33,623 nt of DNA from Ruminococcus sp. GTDB taxonomy: Bacteria; Bacillota; Clostridia; Oscillospirales; Ruminococcaceae. Position numbers and translations under genes: made by a program. The stretch spans positions 1-33,623 of the forward strand of contig NZ_DXUU01000033.1 of assembly GCF_019417665.1 (NCBI RefSeq), read 5' to 3'. Position 1 is the stretch's first letter, and every line of letters begins with the position of its first letter. Positions 23,710 to 32,053 of the stretch are shown here, one piece after another. Below the pieces are notes generated by a model. The model searched no databases. It had not been told where the DNA came from and saw only the letters and a program-made list of their open reading frames with translations.

Positions 23710-24870
23710 ATGAAAAAGCTAGTGATGATCGGACCAGTCTATCCGTTTAAGGGTGGGATTTCCCATTATACCGGTCTTATGGTAAAAAATCTGAAAAAGG
23801 AATTTGACGTGTATACCGTTTCCTATCAGATGCAGTACCCGAAACTCCTGTTCCATAAGGAACAGCGGGATTATCAGAACGATACCACAAAAATCGAGGA
23901 TGCACAATTCTGGATCAATACCGCCAACCCCCTGAATTGGGTGCAGACGGCAAACCGCATCAAGAAAATCGACCCCGATTATATTATCATGCAGTGGTGG
24001 CATCCTTATTTTGCCCCTTGCTACCGCAGTCTTGCCGGATTGCTGAAACGGTATTCCATTCTGTTTGTTTGCCACAATGTTTTCCCTCACGAACGTTTTC
24101 CCATGGATCGGAAACTGGCACGATCAGTACTGAAACAGGGGAGCGGTTTCATCACCCATTCCCATATGGACGCAGAGGATCTGAAAACCATTGTGCCCCA
24201 GCCCATTTATGAGACAACGGTGCTGCCCACCCTGAATGTGTTTCGGATGAAAAATATGACCTTTGCACAGGCGAGAACGGAGATCCAGATGCCGCCGGAA
24301 AAGAAAGTGCTGTTGTTCTTCGGATTGATCCGGGAATATAAGGGTTTGAAGCATTTGCTCCGGGCAATGCCTGCCATTATCGCCTATGACAGCGATATTG
24401 AACTGCTGGTGGTGGGCGAATTTAGCAGCGATGAGGAAAAGGCAGAGTACATGGCACTCATTGAGGCGTCCGGCGCAAAGGAACATATCCGGCTTGTGGG
24501 GGGCTATGTGCCCGACAAGGAAGTGGAAAAATATTTTGCGGCGGCAGATCTGGTGGTGCTGCCCTATGAATCGGCGACCCAGAGCGGTGTGGTGCAGGTA
24601 GCATATGGCTTTGAAAAGCCGGTCATTGTGACAGATGTGGGCGGTCTGCCGGAGGTTGTGGCAGACGGCAAAACCGGCTATGTGGTCGAATCAAAAAATG
24701 CTGATGCCCTGGCAGAAGCGGTGATACGCTATTTTCGGGAGGAAAAACAGGCGGAATTTGCCGAAAATGTCCGCCGGGAAGCGTATCAGTATTCTTGGGA
24801 TCGCATGAACGAAACAGTTCTGCGGTTGACTTCTCAGATGGAAAAGGCAAAGTCCGGCAAAAATAAGTAG
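23710..24870 (+). CDS. glycosyltransferase family 4 protein
   Basis: This is a 386-residue GT-B retaining glycosyltransferase. The N-domain starts MKKLVMIGPVYPFKGGISHYT, with the Gly-rich loop that contacts the acceptor. The C-domain holds the nucleotide-sugar site: VLLFFGLIREYKGLKHLLRAM (about 199-219), VVGEF, RLVGGYVPDKEVEKYFAAADLVVLPY and the ESATQSGVVQVAYGFEKPVIVTDVGGLPEVV block with the EX7E-like element. No signal peptide or membrane span is visible, so it is cytoplasmic or peripheral. It is monocistronic, between its own promoter and terminator. It is likely to act on a cell-surface glycan or glycolipid; donor and acceptor cannot be told. Confidence 0.92.
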   Translation: MKKLVMIGPVYPFKGGISHYTGLMVKNLKKEFDVYTVSYQMQYPKLLFHKEQRDYQNDTTKIEDAQFWINTANPLNWVQTANRIKKIDPDYIIMQWWHPYFAPCYRSLAGLLKRYSILFVCHNVFPHERFPMDRKLARSVLKQGSGFITHSHMDAEDLKTIVPQPIYETTVLPTLNVFRMKNMTFAQARTEIQMPPEKKVLLFFGLIREYKGLKHLLRAMPAIIAYDSDIELLVVGEFSSDEEKAEYMALIEASGAKEHIRLVGGYVPDKEVEKYFAAADLVVLPYESATQSGVVQVAYGFEKPVIVTDVGGLPEVVADGKTGYVVESKNADALAEAVIRYFREEKQAEFAENVRREAYQYSWDRMNETVLRLTSQMEKAKSGKNK

Positions 24871-24875
24871 ATATA

Positions 24876-24916
24876 GAAAAAGGAGATGCATGGGAGACCC
24901 GGTGCATCTCTTTTTT
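24876..24916 (+). terminator. terminator of the glycosyltransferase gene
   Basis: GAGATGCA (24883-24890) pairs with TGCATCTC (24903-24910), flanked by AAAAAG and TTTTTT. Confidence 0.9.
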
Positions 24917-25030
24917 GGAATTAGGAATGAGGAGTTAGGAATTAGGAATAGCAGTGTTCGCTGTGCTCACGGATGAAAAAAGTTATTTTTGATTCCAATA
25001 CATCGCCGCAGGCGATACCCATCATTCCAT
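24917..25030. repeat. intergenic repeat with TTAGGAATGAGGAGTTAGG and CGCCGCAGGCG parts, copy 1
   Basis: TAGGAAT-type repeats fill 24917-24949. A second part, ATACATCGCCGCAGGCGATACC then ATCATTCC, lies at about 24999-25027. Both parts recur near 29690-29745 (second part as ATACATTGCCGTAGGCGATACC then ATCATTCC; first part inverted). The stretch is non-coding. Confidence 0.65.
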
Positions 25031-25043
25031 ATGGAATCAAAAC

Positions 25044-25550
25044 TTATTCTGCCCCTTCTACTGTGGTTTCCAAAGCGGAATCCGGAATCTCGAATTCCAC
25101 AGCAACGTCATCGCCCGGATCACCTTCGCATTCCAAACTCAGACCATTTTCTTCTTCATAGACACGGAATGTGCCGTCCTGGTTTTCGCCGTCATTGCTG
25201 CTGTCGTTTTTTACAAATTCATAGGTGATGGTGTCCTCGTCCTGGTCGATCATACGTGCGTCAAAATCGGTCTTTTCGCCGTTGATGTACATGGTCACCT
25301 TGGTAAAGAGTGCTCCGTCTGTGGCAGCATTGACTGTTACCAGAGAGACAGCGCCGATGGCAATAACTGCGGCAGCGCAGATCAGAGGGCGGATGCGGCG
25401 GAGAACGGATTTCTGTTTCATATGTGTTTCCCTTTCTGCCATGTGCGGCAATTGCTGCATGACCTGTTCCTGGATGCGCCGGGTTCGTGCCGGATCTTCC
25501 TCCAGATGCAGCAGTGGTATATTTTCGTACCAGTCGTGTTTATTCTGCAT
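25044..25550 (-). CDS. putative anti-sigma factor (single-pass membrane protein)
   Basis: This 168-residue protein starts at ATG 25550, 11 bp inside the end of the sigma gene, with AAAGGGG upstream, so translation is coupled. It has a cytoplasmic N-terminus of about 50 residues, one transmembrane helix (LICAAAVIAIGAVSLVTVN, about 56-74), and an acidic extracytoplasmic domain of about 90 residues rich in Asp/Glu. No zinc-binding HxxxCxxC motif is present. I do not recognise the domain family. The assignment as anti-sigma rests on topology and on overlap with an ECF sigma gene. It could instead be a sigma-linked surface sensor. Confidence 0.65.
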   Translation of the reverse strand: MQNKHDWYENIPLLHLEEDPARTRRIQEQVMQQLPHMAERETHMKQKSVLRRIRPLICAAAVIAIGAVSLVTVNAATDGALFTKVTMYINGEKTDFDARMIDQDEDTITYEFVKNDSSNDGENQDGTFRVYEEENGLSLECEGDPGDDVAVEFEIPDSALETTVEGAE

Positions 25551-26097
25551 GGTCAAAACCCCTTTCTATCATGAATTTCCGGAGTTTACCTCTGCTTCGA
25601 TGGAGCCTGAGCCGAACTGCAGTATCGGTCAGACTGAGCATTTGTGCGATCTCTGAGGTTTTTTCTCCATAAAAATAAAATCGGATGATCATTTCCCGGT
25701 CGGTTTCTGACAGCGTGTCCAGTCCCTTCATGAGACAGGCGATTGCCTCCAGATTCTCTGTATCGCCGCAGAGATCTTTCGGGTCGGACAGGGTCAGTTC
25801 CTCCAGGGATTGGCGCACAGGCGCATGTTTTCCCATGGCACGAAATCGGTTTTTTACGGCGTTTCTTGCAATTGCAGCCAGATACGGCGACAGCAGTGCA
25901 TCTGCTTTCAAACGGCTTCGGTTACGCCAGAGCTGGACAAAGACATCTGCGGTAAGCTCTTCCATGTCTTCCGGGGACAGTCTGCCCCGAGAAAAATTAC
26001 GGATAATGGTATAGACATAGCCGCTGCGGTGCTGTATGATAGTCTCCAGCGCTGTTTCTTCATCCGCTTTCAGTTGTGCGATCCAATTTTCTTCCAT
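25540..26097 (-). CDS. ECF-type RNA polymerase sigma factor
   Basis: The ATG at 26097 has GAGGTGA seven bases upstream and gives 185 residues. Region 2 is visible at about 20-85 (RSGYVYTIIRNFSRGRLSPE, then ELTADVFVQLWRNRSRL). Region 4 is at about 125-180, with LSETDREMIIRFYFYGEKTSEIAQMLSLTDTAVRLRLHRSRGKL, a typical sigma-70 region 4 HTH. No region 1 or 3 is present, consistent with the ECF group. The putative anti-sigma gene overlaps its end. The divergent neighbour is the dockerin-bearing PL11 gene, so the pair may respond to extracellular substrate, as SigI/RsgI systems do in cellulosome producers; this is inference. Confidence 0.88.
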   Translation of the reverse strand: MEENWIAQLKADEETALETIIQHRSGYVYTIIRNFSRGRLSPEDMEELTADVFVQLWRNRSRLKADALLSPYLAAIARNAVKNRFRAMGKHAPVRQSLEELTLSDPKDLCGDTENLEAIACLMKGLDTLSETDREMIIRFYFYGEKTSEIAQMLSLTDTAVRLRLHRSRGKLRKFMIERGFDHAE

Positions 26098-26252
26098 GTA
26101 TTTCACCTCTTGATCGGTACGCTCACTATGATATACACCCATTGACGGAAAATGTTTCATGGAGACGCAAAAGAATTTCGAAACTCAAACTGCCGCTGAA
26201 AATATAGCAAAACTGCACTTGCAAAACAAACAAAAATTATTCAACATGTGCA

Positions 26253-26281
26253 TTGACATTATACACTTAATATATTATAAT
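26253..26281 (+). promoter_or_regulatory. consensus sigma-A promoter of the PL11 gene
   Basis: TTGACA (26253-26258), a 17-bp spacer, TATAAT (26276-26281): perfect consensus boxes, 63 bp before the ATG at 26344. The perfect match argues against a requirement for the neighbouring ECF sigma. Confidence 0.85.
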
Positions 26282-26343
26282 AGGATAAGATTAAAATGAG
26301 CGTTTTATGGATGAAACGCTGGAAAAATCATGAGGTGATACGG

Positions 26344-29300
26344 ATGAAGAGGAAATTTGCAGCATGGCTCACTGCTGCGGCAATGAGTGTGACGATGCTG
26401 GGAACGGCGGTGCCGGATGCAGTGCAGACAGTTTCGGCAGCAGGCAGCTATCAGATGGAGTATCTGGATCGGGGTATTTCTGCTGTGAATACTGGTTCTG
26501 GTATGCTGGTGAGCTGGCGGTATCTTGCCAGCGATTCGGAGAATACGGAATTCCAGTTGTATCGTGGAACGACACTGGTCTATACCAGCGGAGCGTCAGA
26601 TGCCACTTGTTATCTGGATGCTGGCGGTAAGAGCAGCGATACATACCGTGTGGACACGGTGAAAAACGGCACCGTGGTTTCCTCCTCCACCTGCGCTTTG
26701 ACCTCGGATCAGAGCTGTTTCCAGCTGCCCCTGGATCCGCCTGCCAGCAGCAGCTGTACTTATTCACCCAACGACTGTTCCACAGGCGATGTGGACGGCG
26801 ACGGCGTGTACGAGATCTTCCTGAAATGGGATCCTTCCAATTCGAAGGACAATTCCCAAAAAGGTTCTACGGGTAATGTGTATATTGACTGTTACCGTCT
26901 GGACGGCACACGGCTGTGGCGGATCGACCTGGGGAAAAATATTCGTGCCGGTGCACATTATACGCAGTTTTTCGTGGCCGATTATGACTGCGACGGCAGG
27001 GCAGAGATGACCTGTAAAACCGCAGACGGTACTGTAGACGGCCAGGGTAATGTTATCGGCGATGCATCCAAGGATTATCGGAATTCCAGCGGCTATGTGC
27101 TCAGCGGCTCGGAGTATTATACCCTCTTCGACGGTTTCACTGGTACTGCACTGGATACTGTGGATTATGAACCGGCACGGGGAACGGTCTCCAAATGGGG
27201 CGATAAATACGGCAATCGTGTGGATCGGTTCTGGGGTACTGTTGCATATCTGGACGGTGTGCACCCCAGCGTGGTGACAGGCCGTGGTTATTATACTCGT
27301 ATGACAGCCACTGCCTATGATGTGGTAGATAAAAAACTGGTGAAGCGCTGGGCGTTTGATACCGGAAACAGTTCCTCTGCCGCAGGCTATGGCGACGGTA
27401 ACCACAACAGCATGGCGGCAGATGTGGACGGCGATGGAAAGCAGGAGATCATCACTGGCGCAACCTGTATTGACGACAATGGTTCTGTGCTGTGGTGCTT
27501 GAATACCGGACACGGTGATGCCATGCACCTGGGCGATCTGCTGCCGGAGCGTGACGGTCTGGAACTGTGGATCTGCCATGAGGATAAGCCCTATGGTGTT
27601 TCTCTGGTGGATGCCAGCAACGGTAAAACAATTTTCCATAAAGATGGCTCCAGCGACACCGGACGCTGCTGTGCAGACAATGTCTGGACGGGAAATGACG
27701 GCGCTGAGTTCTGGGGACTGGGCAACGATGTCTTTGATGGAAATGGCAATACCCTCAGCTGTCGCCGCCCGGCAATCAACTTTTTGTCCTATTGGGACGG
27801 CGACCTGGAGCGTGAGATCCTGGACGGCTATACCGATTCTCCGGCAACGATCTCCAAAATGGGAGCAGATGGAAAGCTGACAACGCTTCTGAGTACAGAC
27901 GGCTATTATACCTGTAATACCACAAAGGGTACACCCTGCCTTTCTGCGGATCTTTTCGGCGACTGGCGTGAGGAACTCATTGTCCGTGCCGCAGACAGCA
28001 AGTCCATCCGCATTTATTGCACGACTTATGATACGGATTATCGCATCCAGACTCTGATGCACGATCCCCAGTACCGGGTACAGGTTTCAGCACAGCAGAC
28101 GGCGTATAACCAGCCGCCTCATGCCAGCTTCTACTTGGGTTCGGATCAGGATCTGCCGGAGTATATCTCTGTTACTGTGCCGGAAAAAGGCGTGACCGAT
28201 CCCATTCCGCCTACGCCTGAAAAACCCACAGCTGCGGTACTTACAGACGGGGCAGTGTATATGCTGAAAAATGTCAACAGCGGTCTGTATCTGGAAGTCG
28301 CAGACGGTGCGGCACAGAACGGCGCAAATGCACAACAGTGGGGTGCTGATACACCGGCGGCACATAATACCTGGCGTGCAGTTTCTGCCGGGAACGGGTA
28401 TTATTATCTGTACAGTCAATTGGGGGATAAAGTCACCTACTTGCTGGATGTTGCCGGCGGAAGCGGCGATAATGCCACCAATGTTGCCATCTGGAGCAAG
28501 AGCAACCGGGAAGAAGCACAACAGTTCTTGTTTTCGCTGAACAGTGATGATTCCTATACCATTTATACAAAGGCATCGGATCTTAGTTCCTGCGTTGAGG
28601 TTGTCAATGCGGAGACTGGAAACGGTGCAAATATCCAGCAGTATGAAGTGAACGGGCATCCCTGTCAACATTGGGTGCTGGAGCAGGTGACGGACTCCGG
28701 TGCAGTCATGGATACCACTCAGATCTATCAGATACAGAATGCCAACAGCCAGTTTTATATGGAAGTACAGAACGGCAGCGCAGAAGCTGGTGCGAATGTC
28801 CAGCAGTGGGGCGCAAATGGTGCTGCCAAATATAACAGCTGGTCACTGGAGTCTGCGGGCGATGGATACTATTATATTTACTCCCAGTTGGGGGATGGCA
28901 AGACCTATTATCTGGATATCACCCGTGCCAAGGACACGGACGGCACCAATGTTGAGATCTATACCGAAAGCAAAACGGCGGCGCAGCAGTTCAAATTTGT
29001 GAAAAATCCTGACGGCACATATCATATTCTGACAAAGATTTCGGGAGACAAAAGTGGTTTGGGTATTGAAGGTGCCTCTACGGCAAACGGCGGCAATGTG
29101 GTACAGTGGACACTGAACGGCAGTGCTGACCAGAAGTGGATCCTCACTTCTGTGGGTACATTGGAACAGCCTCAGGAGACGACCGAACCGCCGATTGTAA
29201 CAACAGAGCTGCCGGTGACTACGGATACAGAGGCTGATACAACATCGGCTTCACAGCCCACAGAGACGCAGTTGATTTCTACAGAACAGTCTGCGGATAC

Positions 29301-29679
29301 AACAACAACGGTTTCAGAGTCAGGAACAAAACCGACCTCTGCCTCTACAGCAACTGTTCCTACAGTGTCCGGCACAGAGACAACGGCTGCAACCACAAAC
29401 ACTACTACTGATTTGCCTGATTCTACAGAGACGGCAACAAAACCTTCTGGTACAGGTGCAGACGTTACGGTATTGTACGGCGATGTGAACCTGGACGGCA
29501 GAGTGGATATTACTGATGCAGTACTATTGAACAAGGCAGTTGCCGGTGCAGTGAAGCTGGGCGATCAGGCGTTTGCCAATGCAGATTGTGCACAGGACGG
29601 GGAATTGAGCAGTGATGATGCGATCTCTCTGCTGCAATTCCTAGTGCATCTGATTGATTCGCTGCCGACGAAAAGTTAA
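26344..29679 (+). CDS. secreted rhamnogalacturonan lyase (PL11) with two ricin-like domains and a dockerin
   Basis: The ATG at 26344 has GAGGTGAT upstream and gives 1111 residues. The order is: signal peptide (1-32, ending VSAAG); a PL11 beta-propeller catalytic domain (about 35-625) with YQMEYLDRGISAV, LVSWRYLASD, GDVDGDGVYEIFLKWDPSNS, GAHYTQFFVADYDCDGRAEM, YGDGNHNSMAADVDGDGKQE and DLFGDWREELIVR; two ricin-type/CBM13-like domains (about 632-780 and 790-935) with repeated QW and NIQQ-type motifs; a Thr/Ser-rich linker (about 940-1038); and a dockerin (1043-1111) with two Ca-binding repeats (DVNLDGRVDITDAVLLN, DCAQDGELSSDDAISLLQFL). It cleaves the rhamnogalacturonan-I backbone of pectin outside the cell. 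The in-frame ATG at 26296 lacks a good ribosome site. A terminator follows. Confidence 0.94.
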   Translation: MKRKFAAWLTAAAMSVTMLGTAVPDAVQTVSAAGSYQMEYLDRGISAVNTGSGMLVSWRYLASDSENTEFQLYRGTTLVYTSGASDATCYLDAGGKSSDTYRVDTVKNGTVVSSSTCALTSDQSCFQLPLDPPASSSCTYSPNDCSTGDVDGDGVYEIFLKWDPSNSKDNSQKGSTGNVYIDCYRLDGTRLWRIDLGKNIRAGAHYTQFFVADYDCDGRAEMTCKTADGTVDGQGNVIGDASKDYRNSSGYVLSGSEYYTLFDGFTGTALDTVDYEPARGTVSKWGDKYGNRVDRFWGTVAYLDGVHPSVVTGRGYYTRMTATAYDVVDKKLVKRWAFDTGNSSSAAGYGDGNHNSMAADVDGDGKQEIITGATCIDDNGSVLWCLNTGHGDAMHLGDLLPERDGLELWICHEDKPYGVSLVDASNGKTIFHKDGSSDTGRCCADNVWTGNDGAEFWGLGNDVFDGNGNTLSCRRPAINFLSYWDGDLEREILDGYTDSPATISKMGADGKLTTLLSTDGYYTCNTTKGTPCLSADLFGDWREELIVRAADSKSIRIYCTTYDTDYRIQTLMHDPQYRVQVSAQQTAYNQPPHASFYLGSDQDLPEYISVTVPEKGVTDPIPPTPEKPTAAVLTDGAVYMLKNVNSGLYLEVADGAAQNGANAQQWGADTPAAHNTWRAVSAGNGYYYLYSQLGDKVTYLLDVAGGSGDNATNVAIWSKSNREEAQQFLFSLNSDDSYTIYTKASDLSSCVEVVNAETGNGANIQQYEVNGHPCQHWVLEQVTDSGAVMDTTQIYQIQNANSQFYMEVQNGSAEAGANVQQWGANGAAKYNSWSLESAGDGYYYIYSQLGDGKTYYLDITRAKDTDGTNVEIYTESKTAAQQFKFVKNPDGTYHILTKISGDKSGLGIEGASTANGGNVVQWTLNGSADQKWILTSVGTLEQPQETTEPPIVTTELPVTTDTEADTTSASQPTETQLISTEQSADTTTTVSESGTKPTSASTATVPTVSGTETTAATTNTTTDLPDSTETATKPSGTGADVTVLYGDVNLDGRVDITDAVLLNKAVAGAVKLGDQAFANADCAQDGELSSDDAISLLQFLVHLIDSLPTKS

Positions 29680-29689
29680 GGCATTTCGA

Positions 29690-29745
29690 TACATTGCCGT
29701 AGGCGATACCATCATTCCTCATTCCTAACTCCACATTTCTAATTC
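29690..29745. repeat. intergenic repeat, copy 2
   Basis: TACATTGCCGTAGGCGATACC then ATCATTCC, followed by CTCATTCCTAACTCC, match the two parts of the repeat at 24917-25030, with the second part inverted relative to that copy. Confidence 0.65.
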
Positions 29746-29785
29746 AAAAAGGGTTGATCTCAGAAAGTTGAGACCAACCCTTTTT
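29746..29785. terminator. bidirectional terminator between PL11 and PQ-loop genes
   Basis: AAAAAGGGTTGATCTCA pairs with TGAGACCAACCCTTTTT (one mismatch) around a short loop. The flanking genes are convergent. Confidence 0.92.
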
Positions 29786-29802
29786 CTGTATCCTGTGGTG
29801 TT

Positions 29803-30144
29803 TCAGGACGCATGATGTGCCAGCTTGGAATAAACGATCTGGCTGGGGACACTCCCGTCACAAAGCTCTGCTTTGCGATCCAGTGCACAATTACGGAAAT
29901 AGACAAATAAATTCGCCGTCACCATCAGTAAATTTATGATATAAACTGCCAGAACAAATGCATTCTGCATGGTGATGCCGTGGATCAGCTTTGCGGAAAT
30001 GCCGGCGAGATAGCCGACGATCAGCAGCAAGATAAAGGGCAGACTCATGCCTTTTGCACTGCGGCACTTGTAATTCTTCACAAGGTTAATGGGCCAGGAA
30101 CATCCAAAACAGATCAGCATTGCAGCTTCTAACATTTCACTCAT
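29803..30144 (-). CDS. SemiSWEET / PQ-loop-like small membrane protein
   Basis: This 113-residue protein has three predicted helices (about 5-20, 36-55, 63-84). The N-terminal segment FGCSWPINLVKNYKCRSAKGMSL matches the PQ-loop pattern (P-x(3)-K-x(4)-K-S-x-K-G-x-S) of SemiSWEET transporters, which work as dimers in sugar movement. The charged tail (about 88-113) is longer than usual. AAGGAG precedes the ATG. A promoter lies just upstream, and the gene is transcribed alone. The substrate is unknown. Confidence 0.75.
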   Translation of the reverse strand: MSEMLEAAMLICFGCSWPINLVKNYKCRSAKGMSLPFILLLIVGYLAGISAKLIHGITMQNAFVLAVYIINLLMVTANLFVYFRNCALDRKAELCDGSVPSQIVYSKLAHHAS

Positions 30145-30189
30145 TCGAAATTCTCCTTACATGACATCGTTGTTTTTTCTGACAATACC

Positions 30190-30219
30190 AGTATATCATT
30201 GTTCTCCTGCGCTGTCCAA
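30190..30219 (-). promoter_or_regulatory. promoter of the PQ-loop gene
   Basis: On the minus strand TTGGAC, an 18-bp spacer, TATACT. Confidence 0.6.
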
Positions 30220-30454
30220 TATCAAATCTCAATGAAATCATAATGTAAAGCCTATGATTTTAGATGAATTGCACGGTTTCTATAATGAATTGTGCAAACT
30301 GTACAAGAATTATTTCTTTTCATTGTCACAAAACACGAATATGATTGGGGAAATCGGATAGTGAAATGTGCTGTAAAGTCTGTCCGTCCTAAAAGAACAA
30401 GCGTATTCGCCAAAAACACAATCAAAAAAAGCGAAAAATTGTGGTATTTCCCCA

Positions 30455-30483
30455 TTGATTTTTTTGTCGAAAACGAATATACT
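30455..30483 (+). promoter_or_regulatory. promoter of the aspartokinase gene
   Basis: TTGATT (30455-30460), a 17-bp spacer, TATACT (30478-30483). The AT-rich stretch 30220-30454 before it shows no gene. Confidence 0.65.
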
Positions 30484-30489
30484 ATTATA

Positions 30490-30633
30490 GTATGCACACG
30501 ATAGTGAGATTTCTGAGAATATGGATTCTCAAAGGGGCAGCGAAAATACTGTTGCCAGAGTTTTTCTATGGTACTCTGCAAAAACCATAAATTTATCATG
30601 AGGAGCGAGACGAGTCAGTCTCAGGATACAAGT
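30490..30633 (+). promoter_or_regulatory. hairpin-rich 5' leader of the aspartokinase gene
   Basis: The leader is about 145 nt. It has a perfect hairpin TGAGAAT / ATTCTCA (30514-30531), GGCAGC / GTTGCC (30536-30556), CAGAGT / ACTCTG (30556-30578), the competing TATGG / CCATA (30567-30589), and GAGAC / GTCTC near 30607-30621. The overlap of the last two large stems would permit switching. It does not match the lysine riboswitch or a T-box as far as I can see. Confidence 0.4.
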
Positions 30634-31962
30634 ATGGCAATCAAAGTTGTAAAATTCGGTGGAAGCAGCCTTGCCGATGCACGTCAGATCCAGAAAGCAG
30701 CTGCGATCATTCAGGCAGATCCCCAGCGGCGGTATGTAGTACCGTCTGCGCCGGGAAAGCGTTTTTCCAAAGATATTAAAGTGACCGATATGCTCTATAC
30801 CTGCTATGGGCAGGCAGAACAGGGCGTTGATTTTCAGGGTGAGCTGGATGCGATCCAGGCACGCTATGACGATATTATTGCCGGGCTTGGCATGGATTTT
30901 TCTCTGGCAGATGAATTTGCTGTCATTGCAGAGAATTTCCGCAAGCGTGCCGGAAAGGACTATGCCGCAAGCCGTGGGGAATATCTGAACGGCAAGGTCA
31001 TTGCCGCATATCTGGGCTTTCCCTTTGTGGATGCGGCAGAGGTGATCTTCTTCCGTCCGGACGGATCACTGGATGATGAAAAGACAGCAGATACTTTGCG
31101 GGAACGTCTTTCTGAAATGGAAAATGCCGTAATTCCGGGCTTTTATGGCTGCGGCGCTGATGGTTATGTCAAGACTTTTTCCCGTGGCGGAAGCGATGTC
31201 ACCGGCTCTATCGTTGCCGGTGCTGTGAAGGCAGAGCTGTACGAGAACTGGACAGATGTTTCCGGCTTCCTGGTGGCAGATCCCCGTATTGTAGAAGATC
31301 CGGCGGTCATTCGTACCATCACGTATACGGAACTGCGTGAGCTTTCCTACATGGGTGCATCTGTACTGCACGAAGCTGCGATTTTCCCGGTACGTTCTGC
31401 CGGTATTCCCATCAATATCCGTAACACCAATGCACCGGAAGAGCCGGGCACCATGATCGTACCGGACAGCACAGAGGAAGAGCTGTCTGCCTATACGATT
31501 ACTGGAATTGCCGGCAAGAAGGATTTCACATCCATCAATATTCACAAGGATCTCATGAACAGCCAGATCGGTTTCTGCCGTGACGTGCTGAATGTCTTGG
31601 CAGAGCACAATATTCCTCTGGAACATATGCCGTCCAGTATCGACTCCATGACAGTGATTGTGGATTCTGATCACCTGAAAGGGATGGAAGAAGAGATCCG
31701 CACAGAGATCATCAAGGCAGTACAGCCGGATTCCCTGGAGACAGAGGATGGCATTGCTCTCATCGCTGTCGTAGGCCGGGGTATGTGCCGGACACGCGGC
31801 GTTGCTGCACGGATCTTCGCTGCACTGGCGCATGCACGCATCAATGTACGCATGATCGACCAGGGTTCCAGTGAGTTGAATGTCATTGTTGCTGTAAAGG
31901 AAAATGACTTCGAACAGGCGATTCGCTGCATCTATGAGATGTTTGTCAATTCCGTCGCCTGA
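30634..31962 (+). CDS. aspartate kinase
   Basis: This enzyme phosphorylates L-aspartate, the first step toward lysine (and diaminopimelate for the wall), threonine and methionine. From ATG 30634 the protein has 442 residues. The kinase domain (about 1-285) has KFGGSSLAD (6-14), SRGEYLNGK, FSRGGSDVTGSIVA and the DPRIV segment. Two C-terminal ACT domains (about 300-440; FTSINIHKDLMNSQIGF and ALIAVVGRGMC) suggest feedback control by an amino acid. AGGATAC lies 7 bases before this ATG. An upstream in-frame ATG (30598) would add 12 residues before the conserved start. The gene stands alone with its own promoter and terminator. Confidence 0.93.
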   Translation: MAIKVVKFGGSSLADARQIQKAAAIIQADPQRRYVVPSAPGKRFSKDIKVTDMLYTCYGQAEQGVDFQGELDAIQARYDDIIAGLGMDFSLADEFAVIAENFRKRAGKDYAASRGEYLNGKVIAAYLGFPFVDAAEVIFFRPDGSLDDEKTADTLRERLSEMENAVIPGFYGCGADGYVKTFSRGGSDVTGSIVAGAVKAELYENWTDVSGFLVADPRIVEDPAVIRTITYTELRELSYMGASVLHEAAIFPVRSAGIPINIRNTNAPEEPGTMIVPDSTEEELSAYTITGIAGKKDFTSINIHKDLMNSQIGFCRDVLNVLAEHNIPLEHMPSSIDSMTVIVDSDHLKGMEEEIRTEIIKAVQPDSLETEDGIALIAVVGRGMCRTRGVAARIFAALAHARINVRMIDQGSSELNVIVAVKENDFEQAIRCIYEMFVNSVA

Positions 31963-31984
31963 GTGGTTTTTTTGAAAATAATAC

Positions 31985-32028
31985 AAATCCCCCTGTACTC
32001 CCATATGGCGGAGTGCAGGGGGATTTTT
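31985..32028. terminator. bidirectional terminator after the aspartokinase gene
   Basis: AAATCCCCCTGTACTCC pairs with GGAGTGCAGGGGGATTT (one mismatch), then TT. It lies between convergent genes. Confidence 0.92.
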
Positions 32029-32053
32029 CAGTTCATGTTTAAGAGATTCTGCA

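Noticed and set aside
26764..28062. Minus-strand 432-codon frame opposite the PL11 gene
   Set aside because: It is antisense to a conserved secreted enzyme, with no promoter or ribosome site and no family resemblance.
30252..30599. Minus-strand 115-codon frame in the aspartokinase upstream region
   Set aside because: It is AT-rich, crosses the aspartokinase promoter and leader hairpins, and has no motif.
30490..30633. Lysine riboswitch or T-box before the aspartokinase gene
   Set aside because: The leader is too short and lacks the conserved lysine-riboswitch core and the T-box sequence; only generic hairpins are seen.
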